Assembly (NCBI GenBank): GCA_933822405.4
Contig: CAKOGP040002391.1
Span: 1-64,000 of the forward strand
Source: Cylindrotheca closterium
Lineage: Eukaryota; Bacillariophyta; Bacillariophyceae; Bacillariales; Bacillariaceae
Length of the DNA stretch: 64,000 nt
Direction: 5' to 3'
Positions 31,101 through 38,867 of this stretch are shown here, piece after piece; position 1 is the stretch's first letter; each line of letters opens with the position of its first letter. Position numbers and translations under genes: made by a program. The notes beneath the pieces were generated by a model that was not told the DNA's origin, did no database searches, and was given only the letters and a program-made list of their open reading frames with translations.

Positions 31101-32120
31101 CAGTTGTGGTTTGAGCCCTGCTAGGCATAGTCGTTGATGGAGGCGCTGATAGGCTTTGAGGATGGTGGCGGCTTGACGGTTGGGGAATGGCTCGGCAAAA
31201 ATGTGGTTGCTGTCATAGTCGTATAGGATCATAATGTAGTTGTTGCCAGTTGATGATGGTGAGACAAATTTTCCGGTTTGATCAGTGTAGACTTGGCCCG
31301 TAGCTGCGAAGAATGTAGCATAGCATTGATGTGTGCGTGCAGTGATGTGGTTTGGTTGGAGGTCATCATCTTCGGCATGGATTGGTGGGTTGGTGTCGTC
31401 ATTGGGAATGATCGTTGGTTTGGTTTTTGTGGATCGGAGGTTCTGTCTGGTCTGGTCTTGGTGTCCTTTGGCCGTGGCAATAGATTGGGGTGGGTTGCGT
31501 CGGAGACCGGCCGTAGTTAATCCTGGAAAGTTTGTCAGGAAGTTATTGCGGAGAGCAAATTCGATTCTCGAGAGGACTGGAGAGAATAGAGTGGCATGGG
31601 CATAGGCGATGAGATCAGCTTCAGTTGGGTCGCCAATTTTGTTAGCGGAGTGGATCTGGATCTGGGCAGGCCCGGTAGCCTGTGATGGTATGTGCCACAG
31701 GTTGCTTGCTGGGTCGCGCTGGCCTTGTAGGACGACTTGATTGGATTGGCTGTCGATAATTTGGACATCTGCGTTGGTGAAGAGAACTTGGTATCCAGCG
31801 TGGCAGAGGCTGGCGACCGAGATCAGTGTGGCAGCAAGGGAAGGGACTATATGGCCTTGTCGTGCGTGAGGGCGAAGCATGGGCAAGTCCAGATCGGCGG
31901 TATGGGTTGAGTGAATGATGCTTCGATCGGCGAGTGCCACAGCAATGGGGTTGGTTGCAAGTTGTTTGTTGGTAGTTCTGCTGTTGGTAGCAATGAAGGT
32001 GGCAGTGGCTCCGGAGTCGATGATTGCGGGGGGACCGGAAGTTGTTGTAGTAGTTGTAGGGGTGGTAGGTTGACCTAGTGTTTTAGCTACAAGTCTATTA
32101 GCTTTCGGCTCCCCGCGTCC
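28176..32120 (-). CDS. pol: Retrotransposon pol (protease, integrase, RT, RNase H)
   Basis: An uninterrupted 1314-codon frame following the gag TGA in the same frame; no ATG is needed if read through. Protease: 'AIIDSGATATFI' (active-site DSG). Integrase core: Asp in 'YTDQTG', Asp in 'RLDNECS' and Glu in 'NSAERAIRTF'. Reverse transcriptase: 'FATIDLKDFYLET' and the catalytic 'SLVVDDFGV' (VDD rather than YVDD). RNase H: 'IESDASYL', 'AEAELAGL', 'TTDNATAN'. The frame ends 'RFAPLTEL' shortly before the 3' LTR. No internal stops, consistent with a recently active copy. Confidence 0.92.
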   Translation of the reverse strand, partial: GRGEPKANRLVAKTLGQPTTPTTTTTTSGPPAIIDSGATATFIATNSRTTNKQLATNPIAVALADRSIIHSTHTADLDLPMLRPHARQGHIVPSLAATLISVASLCHAGYQVLFTNADVQIIDSQSNQVVLQGQRDPASNLWHIPSQATGPAQIQIHSANKIGDPTEADLIAYAHATLFSPVLSRIEFALRNNFLTNFPGLTTAGLRRNPPQSIATAKGHQDQTRQNLRSTKTKPTIIPNDDTNPPIHAEDDDLQPNHITARTHQCYATFFAATGQVYTDQTGKFVSPSSTGNNYIMILYDYDSNHIFAEPFPNRQAATILKAYQRLHQRLCLAGLKPQLQRLDNECSTILKNFLHASEIDFQLVPPGMHRRNSAERAIRTFQNHFIAGLCSTDKDFPIHLWDQILPQAEITLNLMRASRLNPKLSAYAQICGQFDYNRTPMGPPGCRVLAHEKPATRQTWAPHGLDGWYVGPAMDSYRCYRIWIYDTRAIRICDTVTWFPTKVRMPDSSSNAIIMSALQDIKHALLHPSPRTPIAPRSDSMTEALRHLVEVIENVQLPREPPAPLLRVPKENQTTTAPATQLPIPVSSPPPALKHHDLQDDTHSIRPVPNNDNRADAPTNAPTLIPPDIEPTTPKTVQWTPPANDPAIATTPRLFPKESWPTPTYGALTSPAVRATKRKARRLTNQTKQNMQQKAPRSKPMVLAPKRRSTRTTKPTYKKSVQANASSFTPLTDPHYCLHGTAINPDTGKVAEYPELLKSSAGHEWSDANDEEMGRMCTGLGPKSHMPTGTQTLEFIHRRDIPKDKVVTYVRIVCADRPEKAQVHRVRYTLGGDKIVYLGNKTTKTADIQTIKILLNSTISTPGARFATIDLKDFYLETDLPEPEYVRIPVSVLSKKIIDLYHLHDKIHKGFVYCKVKKGMYGLPQAGKLANDDLRQYLKPHGFIPCEQTAGLWKDTTSDLMFSLVVDDFGVRYTAKSNIERLITVLQGKYKTSVDWTGSRYIGMQIDWDYENGTVDISMPGYVERALQRFTHPAPTRHESSPHAWIAPVYGSRQQFATTDDSPFLDVKDQTTISEVVGTFLYYGRAIDLSMLPALGTIAAQQAQPTVNTMKAVTQFLNYAASNPDAKVRFYASGMHLYIESDASYLSESKARSRAAGYHYLGPAPTDLKNITPPPRNGAISVPCKILKNVLASAAEAELAGLFINGQEAIPERVTLAELGHPQGPTPLTTDNATANGIANDSIKQKRSKAMDMRFFWIRDRVRQGHFHVYWTKGSLNLSDYVTKHHPGKHHRRVRPAYFHTPTSNRFAPLTEL

Positions 32121-32145
32121 TCAAGTGGAAGCGGGTCGAGTCTCG
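32100..32145 (-). promoter_or_regulatory. Possible gag-pol stop readthrough site
   Basis: gag ends ...ACT TGA and the same frame continues GGA CGC GGG GAG into pol. Around the stop, CCCGC (before) and GCGGG (after) can pair, putting TGA in the loop; AGCTA/TAGCT can form a second small stem downstream. The same-frame layout is what readthrough elements use. A simple nonsense mutation cannot be excluded from one copy. Confidence 0.5.
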
Positions 32146-33281
32146 CCGTCGTTGGTGCTTTGTTGGTAGCGGTTGGTACGGTTGGTGAGTGTATCGAATG
32201 AGGTGCTGCCGCCGTATCGGCGGTATATGGTGGCTTGCTTCATATGGCCTTCTGTTGGTTCAGTGCAATTCTTGCTGGTGTGGTTGGCTTTGCCTTTTGT
32301 GAGACCATGGGTCCAGCAATATAAGAATTCGGGCTTTGCTTTTTGTTGTTGGGACGGTGGTGTGGCATTAGCATTGTTGCAACGGTGGCATAGGGGTGGT
32401 GGGGTATTCTCGTTGTTGGCTGGGTTGGTATGTGGCGTCAGGACAGGGGTGCCAGTGGCTGTGTAGAGTACATGGTTGGCGCCATGGAAGCCAGCTTGCT
32501 TTGCAGTTTTGAGACCTTCAAGGCGCGCTTCTTCGTAGAGGAGGAAGTGGGGTTCGAAGTTGGTCCAAGTGCGGTCGGTGAGTGCTTTGGTGTCCCAGGT
32601 TAAGATGGCCTGTCCGTAGACTCCAGCTCCTTCGAATGCACTGCGGCACAATGTGACAGTCGCGTCGTCAGAGATGGCAGATCCATTTCTGGTGGCAATG
32701 GCACGGACTTGAGTGACTTTGTTGAAGAAGTGTTCAATAGGTTGGTCCGGATTCCATTTCTCCTTGAGGCGATCACGGTTGGCTTCCAATTCGGCGGGTT
32801 TCATGGTGCCGTATTTGGTCTGGAGGTGTGTGAACATGGTCAAGGTGGAAATGTTGGCATAGCCCATGTGTTGATCCTTGAGCGATGCAATGTAGATGTC
32901 GTCAACGGCTCCGATTAGTAGTTGTTTTAAACTATTGACCAATGTGATGTAGGTGGTATAGGTGCGGAGGTTATTTTCGTAGGCTCGGTTGTTGTTGGTG
33001 ATTTGGACTGCAGTTTCATTGGTTGGGACCGGTGGATCGCCTGGATGGATTGGGGAGTTGAAGGCGATAGGTTGGTTGCTGTAGGTTAGGTAGTCGGGCG
33101 CCGTGGTGACTGCTCCAAGTAGTCCATGAGCGCCGCCGCCAGAGGTGGAGGGTACGGACATCGCGTTGGCGAACATTTCTTGGCGGAGTGTGGTGATGGC
33201 TTCGACTGTTGGTTTTCCGATGATTTTGGTGAATTCCTTGTGAGGGAAGCTGGGATGGGAGGAGACATCGGTGGAGGTCAT
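32121..33281 (-). CDS. gag: Retrotransposon gag
   Basis: 386 residues from ATG 33281, 49 bp inside the 5' LTR. It has the helical copia-type capsid region ('ELEANRDRLKEKWNPDQPIEHFFNKVTQV'-like, residues ~165-200). Near the C-terminus is a CCHC-like cluster 'YCWTHGLTKGKANHTSKNC', a non-standard zinc knuckle seen in some protist copia elements. It ends TGA at 32121-32123; the next codon begins the open pol frame with no shift. Confidence 0.88.
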   Translation of the reverse strand: MTSTDVSSHPSFPHKEFTKIIGKPTVEAITTLRQEMFANAMSVPSTSGGGAHGLLGAVTTAPDYLTYSNQPIAFNSPIHPGDPPVPTNETAVQITNNNRAYENNLRTYTTYITLVNSLKQLLIGAVDDIYIASLKDQHMGYANISTLTMFTHLQTKYGTMKPAELEANRDRLKEKWNPDQPIEHFFNKVTQVRAIATRNGSAISDDATVTLCRSAFEGAGVYGQAILTWDTKALTDRTWTNFEPHFLLYEEARLEGLKTAKQAGFHGANHVLYTATGTPVLTPHTNPANNENTPPPLCHRCNNANATPPSQQQKAKPEFLYCWTHGLTKGKANHTSKNCTEPTEGHMKQATIYRRYGGSTSFDTLTNRTNRYQQSTNDGETRPAST

Positions 33282-33318
33282 GGTGTTAGTGGTCGGCGGA
33301 TGCCGGGTGCTTGAAAAG

Positions 33319-33330
33319 ATCTAGCAATAC
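33319..33330 (-). other. Primer binding site, apparently for self-priming
   Basis: Directly after the 5' LTR the element reads GTATTGCTAGAT. It lacks the usual TGG complement of a tRNA CCA end. It is instead a perfect 12-nt complement of ATCTAGCAATAC inside the LTR (33378-33367 in element sense), whose first base lies 30 bp downstream of TATATT (33408-33403). The predicted transcript would therefore begin with the sequence that pairs with its own primer site, as in yeast Tf1. Confidence 0.65.
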
Positions 33331-34131
33331 TATTGAAGGGACGTCTTGCTATGATGTGGATAACGTGTATTGCTAGATTGTGTGCTGTTATGATGGTGTC
33401 GCAATATAGCGTTGGACGCGTAATGCTGGCTGGCGTCAACTGTCGGTGCAACGGATGTAACGGGATATGTTTGGCACGCTCCCGTGGAATGAGGCAGTGG
33501 GAATCCCCGGATTTCTCCCCTAGTTGCGAGATTTTCCCACAGCTCAATTTTTCCCACAGCTCAATTTTTCCCACAACTCAATTTTGCTTCCCACAACTAG
33601 TTGTGGGAATTCCCTCAACAGTTGTGGGAAAATTGTCATTTCTACACAGAAAACCACGTAGGATATGTACTGAGACAAATTTGAAGTTTCCCACAACTCT
33701 AATTGTAGTTGTGGGAAGTTTCCCACAACTCTAATTGTTTTATTGGGAATTATGGGAAAACTGTCCGTTCTACGGAAAACTGTCTGTTCTACGCACAAAA
33801 CAACGTTTGATATATGTACTGACTAGAAAATAGACAACTACATATGATGTTTCCCAAAAACTCTAATTGTTTTCGTGATATTTCGTGATACATTTAAAGG
33901 CAAAAATAACGGACATCTGAGCAACGGAAATTCCCACAACTAGTTGAGGGAAATTCCCACAACTAGTTGTAGGAATTTCCCACAACTATTTTTTAAGATT
34001 CCTACAACTAGTTGTGGGAATTTTTGGCAAAAATCTGTTCCCACAACTAGTTGTGGGAAATCGCGTTAAATATCGCGGGGACGAAATAAAATGAAAAGGG
34101 GGAATTCCCACTGCCTCAATAGGGAATAACA
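33331..34131 (-). repeat. 5' LTR, split by MITE
   Basis: LTR sequence is present at 33331-33490 and 34121-34131; the bases between are the MITE plus its target duplication. Removing them restores a 171-bp LTR matching the 3' LTR. A TATA-like TATATT sits at 33403-33408 (element sense from 33408). Confidence 0.88.
33491..34117. mobile_element. 627-bp MITE nested in 5' LTR
   Basis: Terminal inverted repeats GAGGCAGTGGGAATCCCC (left) and GAGGCAGTGGGAATTCCCCC (right, reverse complement), with an AAT target duplication (33488-33490 and 34118-34120). The intact 3' LTR shows the empty site GGAATAGGG. A 3-bp duplication fits PIF/Harbinger-like elements, but the family is not proven. The interior is packed with CCCACAACTAGTTGTGGGAA-type palindromes and half-sites that echo the TIR core GTGGGAA. 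No coding capacity. Confidence 0.85.
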
Positions 34132-34169
34132 TATATATCTTCTTCTCATACACCTTTTTCCACCGCAAT

Positions 34170-34610
34170 GTGATCATAATAGTATTATTTCATTTATCGA
34201 AGATAGCCAATTGGCAACTCCAACTTACAATATTGCTAGAAGAAAATGGAGAAGACTTGCAGGTGTTTGAGAGCGATAAAAATGTGAGAACACTCAAAAA
34301 GCAGGGATTATTGTCGATGAAAGCAAAAGGCGATTTGGAAAAGGCGGCACAACTCTTCCAACTTGCACTGGATCTTTATCACGAAGATCTTTATCACGAA
34401 ACTTCTGTTATCCATCAGACTGCAACAGCAGCCTACTACGAGAATCTTTCGGCTTTCAAAGCTGATCTTGGGTTGTTGGAAGATGCCATAGCTGCGAGTG
34501 CAGAAGCACTGAAGATTCGTCGAAGAACTTTCGGTGACAAAGATGCGGACACGAAGCGACGCATGGAAGTGCATAGATCTTTGCTGAAAAACTTATTCGG
34601 GATATCCTAG
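34170..34610 (+). CDS. TPR-like protein, probably a 3' fragment
   Basis: The frame shows a tetratricopeptide-like pattern: 'GLLSMKAKGDLEKAAQLFQLALDLY' and 'AYYENLSAFKADLGLLEDAIAASAEALKIRR', then 'FGDKDADTKRR', resembling kinesin-light-chain/TPR_12 repeats. The codon at 34170 is GTG; the first ATG (34317) is inside the first repeat, and the frame is open back into the retrotransposon LTR. It is therefore either a gene 3' part cut off by the insertion or an exon whose upstream exon I cannot find left of 27967. Confidence 0.45.
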   Translation: MIIIVLFHLSKIANWQLQLTILLEENGEDLQVFESDKNVRTLKKQGLLSMKAKGDLEKAAQLFQLALDLYHEDLYHETSVIHQTATAAYYENLSAFKADLGLLEDAIAASAEALKIRRRTFGDKDADTKRRMEVHRSLLKNLFGIS

Positions 34611-34763
34611 TTTGTCATTTCTACTGAAGCAGATAGACTGCCACGAGTGTTAGCTACATCGTACCAGCAAAACACCAAGCCATTCTGTAAAGTTTCAACA
34701 CATTTATTGATTATACCTCTATTGTTCCATAGTTTTTGATTTTCTTAGCAACAACGACAAAAT

Positions 34764-36233
34764 TTACTCATCCTTCTTTTCAATGCCAGTGGAGTATTCC
34801 AAATAACCATCAGCCAACTTGTTGTAAGACTCGGTGGCCTTGTTGGCCAAATCCTTTGCACCATCGATGGCGGCCGAGATCTTGGCGGCAGTTTCTTGTC
34901 GGTCCTTTTCAGTTGGCATGCCCAGAGCCAAGTTTTGCAATAAGGCATCACCTTCGCTGCTCTTTGATATTTGAAGAATGTATTGGTCGCTGTTCTCAAC
35001 CTTGTAGACGGCGTTGAAGAAAGTGTACCCAGCAACCAAGGCAGGAAGAAGAAGGTTGGGGTGGAAGAACATGGAGTTTTCGACAATGGCATGTCCAGTG
35101 AGGGCTTCCCATGCGGCGAATGCGGTGATACCCAACATGGCGGAACGTCCATGGCTAATTTCAACTTCTCTCAATCCCTTGCGAGCCTTGGCGTCGTCAC
35201 CGACCGACTTGTACAATTCCAAAGGATCAAAGTCGTAGTCTCCGGCGACACCCAAGTCCCAGACTTCGGACATGTCGGAACGGTGCTGCTTGCCGAGCTT
35301 GGTGACAAGCTGAGATCGCAAGGACGTCTTGTATTCCAAGTAACCAATTCCACCGAAAACGGCAACAGTGGCAATGAAGGTGATGGGGCTGAATCCGTTC
35401 AAGACAGATGGAGCACAGCCGCCGGGTTGCAACAACCACTTGGGGCCAAGGAGTTCGGCCATGGGCCATCCGATAACGGCCAACATGGCTAGACGGGCGT
35501 GACGAACTTCAGCCTCTTGCATGGTGTACAAATCGAATTGTTCGGAAAGACCAAGAGGGTCGAATCCAAAGTCTCCGGCGTGAGTTCCATCCAACTTGTT
35601 GGGTCTTTTCAACATGGGCAAGGCAATCGACATGCAGCCTTCTGGGTATCGGCCACTGCATGATGATTAATGGGTGTATTTGATGGGTTGGGTGTTTTGT
35701 TGGTGGATGGAATTGTTGGTCGAAGTTTGTGCACGAGATGAGAACACGATTAATAAAAAATTTCAGAGAATGATGACAGAGAAATGAGAGTGAGTCAAAT
35801 TGAATTGCAACAACTCGAAAAGACAAGAGACTGCAAACTCCGAGCCACTCGAAAGACGTGTCCAAAGTGTGGTAGTCGCAATCTCAACATTCATTCTCTA
35901 CATTCATTCATTCATCCAGCCTCCTCCAAAATTAACAAAAACTACTTACGGCATAATCACATCCTTAGGTTCTTCAGCAGCAACTGGGACTTCGACCTTC
36001 TTTTCCTCAGCAGCGGGATCAACTGGAAGATCAACGGGGACAGAGGCGGCAGCTGGTTCCGCAACGGCGGGTTCGGCAGCACTACTTTCCTCAGGAGTTC
36101 CATTGACGGCTTCGGTGGCAGCCTCAATGGGAGAGGAGAACATGGCCACATTGGAAGGAATGCGGCTAGCTGAAGGAGCAAAAGCGGCAGCTCCGGAAAG
36201 AGTCAAAGTCAAAACAAGGGCAGAGAACTTCAT
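34764..36233 (-). CDS. Light-harvesting complex superfamily protein, two exons
   Basis: Exon 1 is 36233-35950, exon 2 is 35655-34764, intron 35656-35949 (GTAAGT...CAG); joined 391 residues, with the splice rebuilding 'MPGRYPEGCMSIALP'. The N-terminus is a bipartite plastid presequence: signal peptide then AAFAPSASR. An acidic Pro/Ala/Glu-rich stretch follows. Helix 1 has 'EAEVRHARLAMLAVIGWPMAE' and helix 3 'REVEISHGRSAMLGITAFAAWEA', both with the Glu-His/Asn-Arg chlorophyll ligands and ion pair; helix 2 lies near 'FIATVAVFGGIGYLEY'. The long loop before helix 3 and the ~95-residue C-terminal tail are unusual for an FCP; a RedCAP-type protein is possible. Thylakoid location expected. Confidence 0.87.
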
Positions 36234-36799
36234 CTTTACAAAATTGGAATGGAAATCGAGCTTGTATGGAACGAGGTATTGGAAGAAGATCGTACAAGTT
36301 GAACTCTCTCAAAATACGTGGTTTGGTAGTTTTTTTCGAATGTTTCCTATTGATGGGTGCGTGTGTGCTTGCGTGAAAAAGGATTCGGTGGACCCGAACT
36401 CATTCATTTTCTACGCTTGGACCACGTGCGGCTGGTAGGATGCATGTGGTGATGACGTGGATAGTGAGCAACCTTTCTCTCTCTTCTTTCCACCTGGAAA
36501 CTCTTCTTGTCGGACGAAAACAGAACGGTTTTGAAGTCGATAGAGTCAATCTAAAACCAATACAGCCACGATGGTGGGAGATAATCTCTGTGTTATAGAT
36601 CTATTTATACATGTGTAATCAAAACTACTTTACTAAATGTACATCATGCTCTATTAGCTAGCTACTACGGGTTGGGCTACCGTGTTATCTCCAACAGAAC
36701 GTGCTTCCGAGACTCGGCCCTCTCCTTCATGTAGTAGCTAGTAGTAGTAGTAGCTACTTCTTGCTAGCATATATCATATGGCATGCAACGTCACTTAAT
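36234..36799. other. Intergenic; LHC promoter region
   Basis: Upstream of the LHC gene, between it and the decayed hydroxylase copy. Contains CTAGTAG-rich low complexity near 36733-36757. No gene was seen. Confidence 0.4.
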
Positions 36800-37280
36800 G
36801 ACTAGTGAACAAGGAATCTTGTGGTTTATCCCATTCCAGGCAAGAGCTAAAGAATTGCTCACAGACAAACTTTTCATTGACACGTTCTGCTGGTGGCTCG
36901 GTAAGGCCCAAGGCCCAATGTGAAAGGTTTTCCAATCGCAAACAACAATTCCGCCACAGTGTGGCATTGTGGAAAGGGCCGCCGCATGCCTTTTTGCGGA
37001 TGATATATGCGCAAGGTTTTCCCATAATAGTCTCAAGCCCAACGACTCTTTTGTTGTTGTTGGGTAGCCATGTCATTGAGAATCCAGCATGGGTAAACGC
37101 TGACTGGATTCGTACATGCAAAAAGCAGTTGCAATCTGCATCATCGCCAAGCCCTTGTTCATCTTGTACGGGTCATCGTAGAAGCTAGTAGTACCATGAA
37201 AATGCCAATGCTGGGAAAACAGGTACAACCATTGAGATTAACAAAGGAGGACGTGAAATTGTAGGGAAATGGTGGTTATG
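36800..37280 (-). pseudogene. Decayed prolyl-4-hydroxylase-like fragment
   Basis: Homologous to the C-terminal part of the gene at 38868-40243 but scattered over several frames: 'NEKFVCEQFFSSCLEWDKPQDS' matches 'NEKFVCQQFFSSCPEWDIPQDS', with further matches to the iron-ligand region and, near 37198-37260, to the DNA around the earlier active-site part ('AATGCCAATGCTGGGAAAACA'). Stops and shifts separate the blocks and the long triplet repeat is missing. It is a tandem duplicate that has lost function. Confidence 0.8.
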
Positions 37281-37327
37281 GTTGCTTCTTCTTCTTATTG
37301 GTGATTTGGTGATCATGCAGGAAAGGG

Positions 37328-38021
37328 TCAATAGCAGTAACAATAATTGTTTCCAGTTTCTACTTCATTATCGCCCATTTGTGAGCAGCCGAGAGTTTCA
37401 CAACAATCGGTGTCCGTGTCACAGGGACCACCACTCTCCGAACAATGAGCTTCTGCAAAACTTGGTTTTTGCTTTTGATCAGCTCCCCTTTCCATCGTTG
37501 CTGTTGCTGCTTGCAAACCAGCCAAAGCCGCAGCTTCCGCTCGAGGAGAAGTTCCGTCGGAAGATGATGGTGAATTCGTTGGTCGTCCCTTCGAAACAGT
37601 AGATTTCACTGGTGACGGATCTTCATCTTCATCATCATATTCCATAACAATCATTCGAGTATTACTCATTGTCGGATGGTGGCAGTATCTGCTGTGCCCC
37701 GTTTCCACTTCATCATCGCCCATCGTTATTTGTGAGCAGACGAGATCTCCAAAACAGTCGCTGTCGTACTCACAAAATAAAAAATTGGAGGTGCCCATTC
37801 CTCTCATCATTATAGTTATTGGGCATGCAGGATGCTTCGTCGCAGGAAATAAACAACTGATTAGTCATAAAGTAATGCACAGTGGAGGCGGTGGCAAGGA
37901 CCAAGAACACCAGTAGCGGTAAGGACAAATGTCTTGTTCGCTTATTGTTCTTCGTCGTAGTAGTACGTGTACTACCATCAGTACTATCAATACTACGTTG
38001 AAAAACGGCCAGCAGCAGCAT
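37328..38021 (-). CDS. Cys-rich type II membrane protein, frame break
   Basis: The upstream part (from ATG 38021) has a basic N-terminus, then a transmembrane segment 'LSLPLLVFLVLATASTVHYF', then 'CDEASC'. The downstream part in another frame carries two related Cys modules: 'CEYDSDCFGDLVCSQI...DDEVETG..RYC' and 'CSESGGPCDTDTDCCETLGCSQMGDNEVETGNNYC'. The frames meet at a T-run (near 37780-37790), so a one-base frameshift is likely; a GTGAGT donor there leaves an intron possible. The repeated 'DxDCxxxLxCSQ...GD(D/N)EVETG' module is not one I can name. Its extracellular or lumenal side would hold the modules. Confidence 0.5.
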
Positions 38022-38867
38022 GATGTATAGTATATATGGTTTCTTGCTTCTTGCTTCTTGCTTCTTGCTTCTTGTTTATACGGTATACTGTATACTGTAT
38101 ATTAGTTACGCGCTCTCGTCCTTAGAGCAGACACACAGTAATGTCGGGACGTTGGTACTTTTGATGATAGATGAAGGAACGAAAGGAAGCGCTTTATTCT
38201 GTTGTTGTTTTGTCAGTTTCTGAGGTATATGACTTGAAATGAAGTCGGATTACAATAATACCGCATAGGTACAGCTGATGATTCATTTGAAGATTCATCA
38301 TCTTTTATAAAATTATTACGCGACATCTCGAGCGACGATAATAGAGAGACTCTCAAAAGAATGGCGTATTTGAAGTCAGATTGATCGACGATTGAAGCGG
38401 TCATCCTGAATTCATGGCATAAAATGCGATGATCCTGGCAAATATAGGTAATATGCTCAAATACGCTCCACATTTTAAAAATGATCCATTCCACCGTGCT
38501 AGTTGACACCAACTACAATTGTACAAGACCTTCTATCAAATTGCGGATGCTGAGCTCCATTGAGACCAAGTAGTTCTCGAAGCCCAGGTTTTGCATTACA
38601 TGAATATAAAACAGAGGGGATCGCTGGGCTGAAAAGAGTAGAAGATTTCTTAATATAAGCAGTTTAGTTATCCTCCAGCTCACTGTACAGTATGAGTATG
38701 GTGTCAAAAGATTGTTGCTTTTATAAAACGTTTCATTTGCATGTCGATCAGCCCACTCGTGTAGTAGCTAGTACAGAATGAGCTAGTACCTATCTCCTTA
38801 ACTAAAATCATCCTCGTTCTTCTTGTCGTCGTGCTGGTTCTCCTTGACTTTCGCCCGTCCTCCTCCT
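38022..38867. other. Intergenic with (TTGCTTC)n repeat
   Basis: Contains a 7-bp tandem repeat TTGCTTC at about 38041-38075 and GTATACTGTATACTGTATA palindromes near 38080-38100. No gene is supported. Confidence 0.5.

Larger units (their letters stand above)
27973..34131 (-). mobile_element. Ty1/copia-type LTR retrotransposon, complete
   Basis: Flanked by TATAT target duplications (27968-27972 and 34132-34136), although the site is AT-rich. LTRs are 171 bp with one difference noticed (28115 A versus the equivalent G in the 5' LTR), so insertion is recent. In element orientation the order is 5' LTR, gag, TGA, then pol with protease, integrase, reverse transcriptase and RNase H, which is the copia order. 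Total 6159 bp, of which 627 bp is a later MITE insertion in the 5' LTR. Confidence 0.92.

Noticed and set aside
33319..33330. Ordinary tRNA primer binding site
   Set aside because: No TGG after the LTR; the sequence pairs instead with the LTR itself.
33540..34075. CRISPR-like array of palindromic repeats
   Set aside because: Repeats are irregularly spaced and lie between TIRs with a target duplication; this is a MITE in a eukaryotic genome.
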